64,000 nucleotides of DNA from Komarekiella atlantica HA4396-MV6 (GTDB lineage Bacteria; Cyanobacteriota; Cyanobacteriia; Cyanobacteriales; Nostocaceae): contig JAHHHK010000001.1 in assembly GCA_019359395.1 (NCBI GenBank), positions 124,001-188,000 on the forward strand. The letters run 5' to 3'. This document shows positions 45,018-53,198 of this stretch, one piece after another (positions within the stretch are counted from its first letter, which is position 1; every line of letters starts with the position of its first letter). The translations under genes were made by a program, and so were the position numbers. The notes beneath the pieces were generated by a model. That model was not told where the DNA came from. It did no database searches and saw only the letters and a program-made list of their open reading frames with translations.

Positions 45018-46193
45018 CTAAGATTTTTTAGACTGAAGAATTGTCTTTAAAATGACATCGCGATAGCGCAAAGCAACAGCGTCCCAGCTAAAACGCGAGC
45101 CAATCCGTCTGGCTTTCTGCTGCCAATTTCCACTCAAGACTTTGGCAATAGCAGCAGCATAGCTATCTATATCTGTGACATCGCAGAGAATTCCACCATC
45201 TGCAACAACATAGCGACGCATTTCATCATCTGTGGCAACTACTGGTAAACCACTAGCCATTGCTTCCAGATAAGAAAGCGCACATGGTTCATTAACAGAA
45301 GGTAGAGTGAACGCATTTGCACTGCGATAAACTTTGGGCATTTGCTCAGCAGGAAAAGTTTTGATGGCAAAGCGATCGCTTCCTAATAATTTCTCACCTA
45401 AAGATTGAAAATATTCTCGGTCAGGGCCATCTCCACAAATCAGAAAACTGACTTGCGCTAAAGAAGCAACTGCCCGCATTGCTAGTTCAACTCGCTTATG
45501 TCCGTTACGATTGAGAGAAGCTACACACAAAACCAGAGGTTTGTTTAAACCCAAAGCCATCTTTTCGCCTTCAGGTGTAAAGCGGTTAGTATCTACGCCG
45601 TTGAGAATAATGCTGGTAGCTTGGGAAGGTTGTAAAGTCCGCGCATAATCAGCCATCGTTTCTGAAAAGACTACAAGATGATCCGGCTGAAATAGCAAGT
45701 TGCGTGCAAGCGATCGCCCTTGATTTAGCAATCCAGTATGTTCGGTATAAACAATCGGCGTACCAATTAGGGCACGCACAAAAGCTGCCATTGCTAAACC
45801 CCCATAATCATTACAAGGAAAAATCAGATCAGCTGGCTGTTTTAGCAATCGCATCGCACAAGGCAAAAAGCTAGTCAGGTGTTCAATAACGATGTCAGGA
45901 TGAGGAGAAAACCGTCTCATTACAGAAGCGATCGATAAATAATTGAGAATCTGACGTGCCTTTGTGCGAGGAATACCACCAGCCGGATAATAAAAAGGGC
46001 TACAGGGTGCGCCTGCTAATAATTCCACCTCAAAGTCAGTATTGAGGCTACGAGCAAGCTCAATGGCAAATATTTCTGAGCCACCACTCCAGTTAACCCC
46101 TGCACTTGGATGCACCAAAACTACCCGATAGGGTCGTTGATGTCGTGCTTTTAGTTGGGTGTAATTGCTAGAGTCAATCAAGCGCTGGGTCAT
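45018..46193 (-). CDS. Glycosyltransferase, GT4 family
   Basis: The 391-residue product begins at the ATG at 46193 (MTQRLIDSSNYTQLKARHQRP). The longer frame to 46283 would run into the preceding gene. GT-B features are HPSAGVNWSGGSEIFAIELARSL, LVLCVASLNRNGHKRVELAMRAV, FLICGDGPDREYFQSLG and ANAFTLPSVNEPCALSYLEAMASGLPVVATDD. The NEPCALSYLEAM block is the donor E-x7-E motif. It probably adds one sugar of the repeat unit. Confidence 0.88.
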   Translation of the reverse strand: MTQRLIDSSNYTQLKARHQRPYRVVLVHPSAGVNWSGGSEIFAIELARSLNTDFEVELLAGAPCSPFYYPAGGIPRTKARQILNYLSIASVMRRFSPHPDIVIEHLTSFLPCAMRLLKQPADLIFPCNDYGGLAMAAFVRALIGTPIVYTEHTGLLNQGRSLARNLLFQPDHLVVFSETMADYARTLQPSQATSIILNGVDTNRFTPEGEKMALGLNKPLVLCVASLNRNGHKRVELAMRAVASLAQVSFLICGDGPDREYFQSLGEKLLGSDRFAIKTFPAEQMPKVYRSANAFTLPSVNEPCALSYLEAMASGLPVVATDDEMRRYVVADGGILCDVTDIDSYAAAIAKVLSGNWQQKARRIGSRFSWDAVALRYRDVILKTILQSKKS

Positions 46194-46221
46194 TATTGCG
46201 AATGTAATTGCTATAGAGGTC

Positions 46222-47655
46222 TTACTCAGCCACAGAGTTGTCCAGAAGCTTTGGTTGATTCCAGTCCCAAGCAGTAATTGCAAACAGAGTCCACCAATAA
46301 AAAAAGAAGGTTGTGTGAGTCCAAATATTCTCAGTAATCATGCCGACCATGATAGATAGAAGCATCGCTAACAATACCCAGCACAGTTTTTGCTGAGCAA
46401 TGTTCTGGGAAGTGCGCTGGAGTAATTTAATGAAATGTGTAATTTGAGTACCGAGAAAGGCTAGAAAAACTAAAAGACCTACAACTCCACCTTCTGCTAG
46501 AGCCATCAGATAATCGTTGTGAGCATAGTTCCTATGAATAGTTAAATGGCGGCTAGTCGCCAGACCATGACCAAAGATTGGAGACTGTTCCCAAGCCTTT
46601 ATTAGATAACTCCACTGTGATAATCGCCAGTTAAAACTGTTGTAATCTCCCTGTGCTAAAAGAATTGCTCGTGATATATCCATATCTGGATTAAACAGCG
46701 GTGTTTGCAGCAACGAGCTCAGACGTTGTTGTCCGAATTCTGTACTTGCAAATAGGGCTATAACTATGCCAAATAAAAACACTCCACCAATTAGATTAAT
46801 GATGCTCAATCTTGGTGCAATCAAAATCAGAATAAAAATGCCCAATATCATCAAGCCAAATAGGGCTTTAGTACTCACATAAAAAAAGCAGAGTAAGCCA
46901 AGCAATATTAGCCAAGGCCAACGCTGCTGGGACTGACTTAACTTCCAATAAGTTAAACCAATAAACAGTAACAGAAAAGTGACGAAGGTATTAGAAAGAC
47001 CAAGAGTACCGTTAATCCGGGAAATCTCTCCCAGAATTGGGTCTTGAGTTCCTCGGAGTATGGCTGGTAGGAGTGAAACGGGAAGGATCGTCTGCATCAA
47101 TGCTGCCGTTAAAGGTATAACGAGGGCAAAAAATAATGCAGAGATAATCTTTTGTGGATGAACTCGATCTTTAAGCTGCATTACCAGCAAGTAGACCATC
47201 AGCCAGGAAAAAAGACGCACCCACTCACGGACGCCATCTCGCCAAACACCAGTGTGATGCCACTGTCCTCCCATAGGTATGAGTATTACCCATAAGCCCT
47301 GTAAGGCTACCCAGCCTGCAAACAACCACCAGAACCGATCAGTACGGACTGGCCGACCGACCAGTAATGTTGCCACCACATAAAGTAGAGTTAGGATATT
47401 AATTCCAATAGCAAACGCTGCTGGTATTTGTTGATCAGAGAAAGGATCAAGAGCGCTACGCACGATTAATAGACCAATAACCGCTTGCTCAAATCTGGTA
47501 AAGAAGTAGAAAACTAAGGGGACTGCGATCGCCACCAAGCCCAAGTAAGCAGGCCGAACGCTGGCAAGGAAGCCTGCAAATATACCAATTCCCAGACCTG
47601 CCAACACAATCCATGTCATGAAGAAACTTGCGCGTTGATTAGTCAACATCGTCAT
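46222..47655 (-). CDS. O-antigen ligase/polymerase-like membrane protein (Wzy type)
   Basis: The 477-residue protein has about 11-12 membrane helices and one large periplasmic loop. That loop contains RAILLAQGDYNSFNWRLSQWSYLIKAWEQSPIFGHGLATSRHL, followed by YAHNDYLMALAEGGVVGLLVFLAFLG. The HGLATS...HNDYL...EGG pattern is the Wzy_C signature shared by polymerases and ligases. It joins repeat units outside the membrane. Its start overlaps the stop of the Wzc-like gene by 4 bp, so the two are translationally coupled. Confidence 0.88.
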   Translation of the reverse strand: MTMLTNQRASFFMTWIVLAGLGIGIFAGFLASVRPAYLGLVAIAVPLVFYFFTRFEQAVIGLLIVRSALDPFSDQQIPAAFAIGINILTLLYVVATLLVGRPVRTDRFWWLFAGWVALQGLWVILIPMGGQWHHTGVWRDGVREWVRLFSWLMVYLLVMQLKDRVHPQKIISALFFALVIPLTAALMQTILPVSLLPAILRGTQDPILGEISRINGTLGLSNTFVTFLLLFIGLTYWKLSQSQQRWPWLILLGLLCFFYVSTKALFGLMILGIFILILIAPRLSIINLIGGVFLFGIVIALFASTEFGQQRLSSLLQTPLFNPDMDISRAILLAQGDYNSFNWRLSQWSYLIKAWEQSPIFGHGLATSRHLTIHRNYAHNDYLMALAEGGVVGLLVFLAFLGTQITHFIKLLQRTSQNIAQQKLCWVLLAMLLSIMVGMITENIWTHTTFFFYWWTLFAITAWDWNQPKLLDNSVAE

Positions 47656-49799
47656 TTAGACCTCGAACCGTTAAACGAATTGGCAGTACTTCCTAAAGTA
47701 GTTAAACGTTTGAGAGGTCGGGAGAAATAGCGGTAAGACTTTTCAGTTTGCTCTGTTGTGCCATTGACCACCACTCCCAGAATCGGTATGCGATTTTGTG
47801 TAAGTTCGGATATGGCTTTTTGCAGTGATTCCTTAAGTGTGAAACTTGGACGTGTAACCATGATAATTCCGTCGCTGTACCGACTTAAAGTAGCAGCATC
47901 AGCACTGGCGCTAAGTGAAGGAGTATCTATAATCACAAAATCGTATTTAGCGGTAGCTTCTGCTATCAGTGACTTCATTGCATCTGACTCTAGTAACTGC
48001 GAAGGGCGTTCATACAGTTCACCACCAGTTAATACTGAGAGATTTTTGATATTATTTATTGGTTGGACTGCCTCTAACAAAGATTGACGCCCGTCAAGTA
48101 CATCGGTAATTCCTGGCTTAGGAGCTAAATTGAATAGTTTGTGTTGCATGGGGCGATGCAAGTCTGCATCCACTATCAATGTCCGCCGAGATAACATGGC
48201 ACAGACAGCAGCTAGGTGCGAAACCACTATTGATTTACCCTCTCCCGATTGAGTGCTACTAATCACAATGCTCCGCAACTTCTTAGAACTACGAAACTCT
48301 AAGGTTTTCAGCAGCATCCGGTAAGGCTCAACTAAAGCAATATCATCCAGGAAGCTTTCTGAACCTTGCAGGCTAAGCGTTGATTTGGGTAGGGTGGGTA
48401 ATGCCCCTAATAAAGGTGTTTTCAGTAGTTCCTCGGCTTCGGAAGCATCATGGAGTGTGTTATCCATCGCCTCTAATAGCAGTACTACAATAATGGCTAA
48501 AATAGCTGCCAATACGGCGGCTAATACCAATACGATCGCCCGGTTGGGGGAAGTGGCAGAAGTCGCTGGTTTCGCCTCTTCGATAATTCGGATGTTGCCA
48601 ATTAGTTGGGCTTCCGCAATTCGTGCTTCTTCTAGTTTGCTTTGCAGCAACTTTAGGGATGCAGCTGCTTCTTCCCGTTGGCGGGTGAGTGCAGTCAGTG
48701 GTTGCTGTTGAATTGGCAGTTGTGTTAGACGAGCCTGGAGGTTAGCTTTCACAGACTGGACAACTCGTAGGTTATTTGCTATTGTCAAACGTTCAATTTC
48801 ATTATTAATCAGTTCAGAAGTGAGATTCTGACTTAAGGAATCGGATGCGATCGTGCTGGGGGAGATAGCTGGATTTCCAGGTGAGAGGCGAGCTAGTTCC
48901 TTCGTGTACAAAGCACGGACATCTCGCTGGTTCTCAAGCAGTGTGATTACAGTGGGATGATTCTCTGTAAAGCGCAAACGAGCATCAATGAGTTGCGTCC
49001 CTAAGTCTGCCAATTTGGCACGTAACTTCTGGAGTTGTTCATCTTGACCACCGCGTACAGATGCATAAGCATTGTTGAGGTTTGTGGTAGAGGTAATTTG
49101 TCGTAGGGATGCGCCGCGTGATCGCGCCCCTTGAAGTTGACCAGCTAAAGTCCGCTCCTGATCCTCCAGATTGGCTAAACTATTGACTAAACTTTTGCTT
49201 TGGTCTTCAAAGGAGACAATACCACTAGCTTGTCTATATCTGTTTTCTACAACTTCTGCCTGTTTCAGTCGTAGCCGAGCTGTTGGTACTTCTTTTGCCA
49301 AGAAATTCCGTACGCTTGCAGCTTCTTTGCGGATCTGTTCTGCACTTTCCTCAACCATTGTCTGGGAAACCGCATTGACAAGTTTTGCAGCCAGAATTGG
49401 GTCTTGAGCTTGGTAGCTCAAAACCAAGATATTCGTAGCTGGGACAATTTTCACTCGCAAATCTTTACTGAATTGCTTAATTGTCCGCTGGCTTTGAGGT
49501 TCAGGAAAAACCTTCGCTAGCGATCGCTCTAAAACAGGTTGCGATTTGACTAATTCTGCTGCATCGGCCAGTGGGCTAGGGCCGCCAGGTATACCTACAG
49601 GCACTTGAGTGAGGTCACGCCCCAAATCGGAAACACTTACCCGCTTGTCATCAAGCATCAGTCGTGCTGATGATTGATACAAACGTGGGGCAAAGGTTAG
49701 ATAGATAACTGCACCCCCAATTACGGCAGCAAATGTAGCCAAAGCTGGCAAACTTCGCCGCTTTAAAACTGCTGGTAAAGATGAAAAGCCTTTCTCCAT
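47652..49799 (-). CDS. Polysaccharide co-polymerase with tyrosine-kinase domain (Wzc type)
   Basis: The 715-residue protein has a membrane helix near residue 20 (ALATFAAVIGGAVIYLTFAPRLYQSSARLML) and a long periplasmic coiled-coil region. A second helix lies near 425 (AIVLVLAAVLAAILAIIVVLLLEAM). The cytoplasmic BY-kinase domain has Walker A SSTQSGEGKS near 515, Walker A' TLIVDADLHRP and Walker B YDFVIIDTPSL. The C-terminus has only two tyrosines close together (SYRYF), a weak tyrosine cluster. It controls chain length and export with the Wzy protein encoded directly downstream. Confidence 0.92.
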   Translation of the reverse strand: MEKGFSSLPAVLKRRSLPALATFAAVIGGAVIYLTFAPRLYQSSARLMLDDKRVSVSDLGRDLTQVPVGIPGGPSPLADAAELVKSQPVLERSLAKVFPEPQSQRTIKQFSKDLRVKIVPATNILVLSYQAQDPILAAKLVNAVSQTMVEESAEQIRKEAASVRNFLAKEVPTARLRLKQAEVVENRYRQASGIVSFEDQSKSLVNSLANLEDQERTLAGQLQGARSRGASLRQITSTTNLNNAYASVRGGQDEQLQKLRAKLADLGTQLIDARLRFTENHPTVITLLENQRDVRALYTKELARLSPGNPAISPSTIASDSLSQNLTSELINNEIERLTIANNLRVVQSVKANLQARLTQLPIQQQPLTALTRQREEAAASLKLLQSKLEEARIAEAQLIGNIRIIEEAKPATSATSPNRAIVLVLAAVLAAILAIIVVLLLEAMDNTLHDASEAEELLKTPLLGALPTLPKSTLSLQGSESFLDDIALVEPYRMLLKTLEFRSSKKLRSIVISSTQSGEGKSIVVSHLAAVCAMLSRRTLIVDADLHRPMQHKLFNLAPKPGITDVLDGRQSLLEAVQPINNIKNLSVLTGGELYERPSQLLESDAMKSLIAEATAKYDFVIIDTPSLSASADAATLSRYSDGIIMVTRPSFTLKESLQKAISELTQNRIPILGVVVNGTTEQTEKSYRYFSRPLKRLTTLGSTANSFNGSRSK

Positions 49800-49957
49800 T
49801 ACATATACCTTGATGATTGGGCATTAGCGACAAATGGGTAGGGGCGGCACTGCCGTGCCCCTACGAAGAATTTATGTGTCGCAAACATTATTTGAATTGG
49901 TATAGTCATTGGTTAATCATCCTTTACAGCTGCAATTAACAAATGACAAATAACAAC

Positions 49958-51145
49958 CTATTTTTTACCGATAAACCCAACAAGTCTGCTATTAGGTTCC
50001 GATATACCTATCGGCTCAGATGAATTCAGAATTGTTGTGTATAGTTTTAAAGTTTCAGAAGTAATGTGATCCCAACTATATTGAAGCTGCACGTATTTTT
50101 GTGCATTCTTAGCCATTGCCGCCATTTCAATCGGGTGATTAATCGCCCAGTCTAGGGAAGTAATACAAGAGTCTAGGTTTCCTGCTGTAAAAAGCATTCC
50201 GTGGCGATCGCTAATTAGTTGTTGGTGAGCTGGGATATTGCTTGCCAGAACGGGTATACCTTCGCGCATCGCCTCTAACATTGCTAGAGGTAGTCCTTCC
50301 ACATCAGAAGGTAAGACAAATAATCCTGCTCCCCGGACGATTTCCCAGAGACGAGAACGCTGGAGTTCACCCGCAAATAAGATATCTTGATCGTTGGCAA
50401 CTGTTTCTAATAGCTTTGCTGCAAAGGATCTAGTATCGCTGACACCTCCAGCTAGAACAAGTTTCCATCCAGCTGGTTTCAAAGCACGAAAAGCTTCAAT
50501 TAGCAAATCGGGACGCTTTTCTGGTACTAGTCTGCCCAAAAATAAAATGTAGCGCCCCTTTGTCAAACCGAGGGCTGTACCGTAGGAAAAGTTGGGGTCT
50601 GATGCACTATAACTAGCGGGAGCATTGGGGATGTAAACTGTATCCCGTTCATAGGTTTGGAGAAAGTAAGATTTGAGGTCTTTTGATACCACAATTAGCC
50701 CGTGGGCAAAGCGTACTGCTGCTTTCTCTCCCATCAGAATCAGGCGACTGGAAAAATTGCCCCATTTGGCGCGTTGCCAGTCTAATCCCTGACAGCTAAC
50801 TACAACCTTTGCAGAAGTGGTAATTTTGGGTAAACAAGTAAATAAAGATGGGCCGAGAGCGTGAAAATGAACAATATCATATTGCTGGGCACAAGAAGCG
50901 ATCGCTCCTAATGCCGAAGTCATCAAAGCATCAAGACCACGTAAACGCCAATCTGGTAAAGAGATGACTCGCACACCCCAATAATCATAATGGTCAAACC
51001 AAGAACAGTTAGTATATGAAGACCGGGCGAATAAATCAACACAATGACCCTGCGCGGCCATGCGGGGATATACTTCTGCACAATAATGCTCAATTCCTCC
51101 TTGTTTGGGAGGCAAACCTTTCGCACCAATGACGGCTATTTTCAT
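49958..51145 (-). CDS. Glycosyltransferase, GT4 family
   Basis: The product is about 395 residues, starting MKIAVIGAKGLPPKQGGIEHYCAEVYPRMAAQGH, the usual start of this GT4 subgroup. An ATG ten codons upstream (51175) is possible. Donor motifs are ILFLGRLVPEKRPDLLIEAF, KLVLAGGVSD and AGLFVLPSDVEGLPLAMLEAMREGIPVLASNIPAH. The K-G-L-P-P-K-Q-G-G-I-E loop recurs in rhamnosyl- and related transferases. It lies 42 bp from the next GT4 gene upstream. Confidence 0.9.
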   Translation of the reverse strand: MKIAVIGAKGLPPKQGGIEHYCAEVYPRMAAQGHCVDLFARSSYTNCSWFDHYDYWGVRVISLPDWRLRGLDALMTSALGAIASCAQQYDIVHFHALGPSLFTCLPKITTSAKVVVSCQGLDWQRAKWGNFSSRLILMGEKAAVRFAHGLIVVSKDLKSYFLQTYERDTVYIPNAPASYSASDPNFSYGTALGLTKGRYILFLGRLVPEKRPDLLIEAFRALKPAGWKLVLAGGVSDTRSFAAKLLETVANDQDILFAGELQRSRLWEIVRGAGLFVLPSDVEGLPLAMLEAMREGIPVLASNIPAHQQLISDRHGMLFTAGNLDSCITSLDWAINHPIEMAAMAKNAQKYVQLQYSWDHITSETLKLYTTILNSSEPIGISEPNSRLVGFIGKK

Positions 51146-51187
51146 GGGATCAGTTCTTTTCTCAAAATGGTTCATCTAGTCTAGTGA

Positions 51188-52399
51188 TCAGCTAACAGCC
51201 GAGTTGCTAGGCAACTCCCAACGATTTAGCATTTTGCTATAAAAACCCTGGATAACAGTGCGGGCGGCGTAGGGCTGTGCAGTTCCTATACAGGATGCAC
51301 TTGGATAATTTTCAGGATGCAGTATTACTTGGCGTAAGGCATCTGCTACACTTTCTGGTGTACGCTGCTCACACACAACCCCACTGTCAGCAGTTAACAA
51401 TTTTGGAGTTTCACCGCATCTAGTTGTCACTACTGGCGTCCCGCTGGCTAGCGCTTCCAAAACCACCAAGGGTAGTCCTTCATAAGCACTACTGAGAGCA
51501 AAGATATTGCAAATACGATGTAACTTTGCCAGTTCCTCTATCGCTATTGCTCCTAACATCGTCACTCGACCAGACAATCCCAACCGACCAATTTCCGCGC
51601 GTATTTCTGTCGCTAATTCTCCATCACCCACTATCAAAAGATGAGTCTGCGGTTGATTTAAAGCAGCAAACCCACGTACTAATAGCACCGGATCTTTTTG
51701 CGGATGCAGCCGACCTGCAAACAGAATAAAACGTGTTTCTTCATCCAAACCCAGCTTGAGAGCTAGTTCGCGCCGATAGGCTTGCCGTTGTGCCTGACTC
51801 AAGGGGTAGAAAATCTCGTTGTCAAACGAATTTTTGATGTATGCAACACGGTCTTGTACCAAGGGATAACGCTGTTTGTAAAATTCTGCTGCATCGGTAT
51901 TGCATGAAAGAATTTGGCTAAACTGGCGAACTAATAAACTTTCCAAAACAAAATATGCCGCGGGGAATTTTCGCCAGAGAATCGCCTTTTGATCACCCGC
52001 AGCTTGCATCTGCGTGTGAATATCATTATGGATAAACAGAGTTTTTTCTCCATGCCAATTCCAGGCTGCCAAGCTTGGTTCTAGTCTATGAAAGTGCATA
52101 AAATCTGAGGACAAGCAACGTCCTAAAAGGGCAGCCGTATACTTGAGTGTGGTGGGTATCAGACTTCTAAAATTATCGTTTTTCAAGGAAAATAAAGGGA
52201 GAAAGCTAATTTCTCTACCTGCAATTTCTGCTGCTTGCCATTTGAAAGTAGGCTGATTTTCATCTCCTGTTCCGACAAGCCGCACTTCAAATTCGTTGGG
52301 TGCGTACTTGATAAAAGTCTTAATTAGTGTCTGAATTCCTCCAATACTGCTGTTCCAAGGATTGAATTGGTAAAAAATTGTTAGAACCGGTTTACGCAT
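51188..52399 (-). CDS. Glycosyltransferase, GT4 family
   Basis: The product is about 403 residues from the ATG at 52399 (MRKPVLTIFYQFNPWNSSIGGIQTLIKTF). A frame extending to 52531 adds 44 residues without GT character. GT-B motifs are FILFAGRLHPQKDPVLLVRGF, HLLIVGDGELATEIRAEIGRL and CNIFALSSAYEGLPLVVLEALASGTPVVTTRCGETPKLL. It is the first gene of the minus-strand Wzx/Wzy locus and should be closest to the promoter in the 52.4-53.2 kb gap. Confidence 0.88.
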   Translation of the reverse strand: MRKPVLTIFYQFNPWNSSIGGIQTLIKTFIKYAPNEFEVRLVGTGDENQPTFKWQAAEIAGREISFLPLFSLKNDNFRSLIPTTLKYTAALLGRCLSSDFMHFHRLEPSLAAWNWHGEKTLFIHNDIHTQMQAAGDQKAILWRKFPAAYFVLESLLVRQFSQILSCNTDAAEFYKQRYPLVQDRVAYIKNSFDNEIFYPLSQAQRQAYRRELALKLGLDEETRFILFAGRLHPQKDPVLLVRGFAALNQPQTHLLIVGDGELATEIRAEIGRLGLSGRVTMLGAIAIEELAKLHRICNIFALSSAYEGLPLVVLEALASGTPVVTTRCGETPKLLTADSGVVCEQRTPESVADALRQVILHPENYPSASCIGTAQPYAARTVIQGFYSKMLNRWELPSNSAVS

Positions 52400-53198
52400 G
52401 AAGACAACCCTACAAAACTTGCGTACAAACACTTCAGATGTATTTCCATAGTCAACAATGTGATGATGACTACAATAGCCTTCAAACTTTCGTAAAATCT
52501 TCTTTAGCGTTGATGTAAACGCGTATTGCAAAGCACAACCCTTACTCTAAAGGAGAACCCGTAGACCAACAGATACTTGCTTCAACTCTAAAAGAGCAAC
52601 GCAGTATCCAACCAAGGGTAACTTTTTGATAAGTAGGGTAATGGCTTGTGGTGTGGTCAGACATCACACATTTCCAGTCAAAAAGGTTGAACTATTGAGT
52701 TTATTCTCAATAATTTAACTTATTGACACTAATGTGCAATCTGAATATAGGAATTCTTTTCAGAAAAGCCTTTTGGCTTTGATTCGTCGAACTCAGGTTC
52801 AATAAAGACCGAGATAATCTTTGTTGTATCTACATCGGAATTTAATTACCTCTTCAATTTGTTGTATTTCTAAAGATAGATACCAGGTAGAAAAATAAAT
52901 ATTCTCTGTGTTCACAATAACTATTAAACAAAATGCCACAGCGGGTCTGAAGCCAAACTGCAAAGCTCAAACGTTCGCCAGGTGTAGCAAAACTTGCATT
53001 CAGGAAAAAACATAAATGTAGTTTTTTTTACTTTACAATTGCAATAATTCGGTAATAAAGTATTTAATCTGATAAATTTGAAAATATTTTTATTTAGGAA
53101 AAGCGTAACTATAGTAATTGGTAACTATGATAAAAATTACAAATTACCAATTACTAAATAGCTACTTTCAATTACGTCTATCTACTTATGATGTCGTG
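52400..53198. other. Long intergenic region upstream of the Wzx/Wzy locus
   Basis: About 800 bp contains no convincing gene. It should contain the promoter of the minus-strand polysaccharide genes, but no clear promoter could be assigned. The only strong hairpin is the one at 53113-53155 next to the aminopeptidase stop. Confidence 0.55.
53113..53155 (-). terminator. Hairpin downstream of the M1 aminopeptidase gene
   Basis: Perfect 12-bp arms agtaattggtaa and ttaccaattact enclose a 19-nt AT-rich loop, about 45 bp past the aminopeptidase stop. There is no strict T-tract. The ttaccaattac unit also resembles a common cyanobacterial dispersed repeat. Confidence 0.5.

Noticed and set aside
51188-52531. 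Upstream extension of the GT4 gene to 52531
   Set aside because: The extra 44 residues are not glycosyltransferase-like; the ATG at 52399 begins the normal N-terminal strand.
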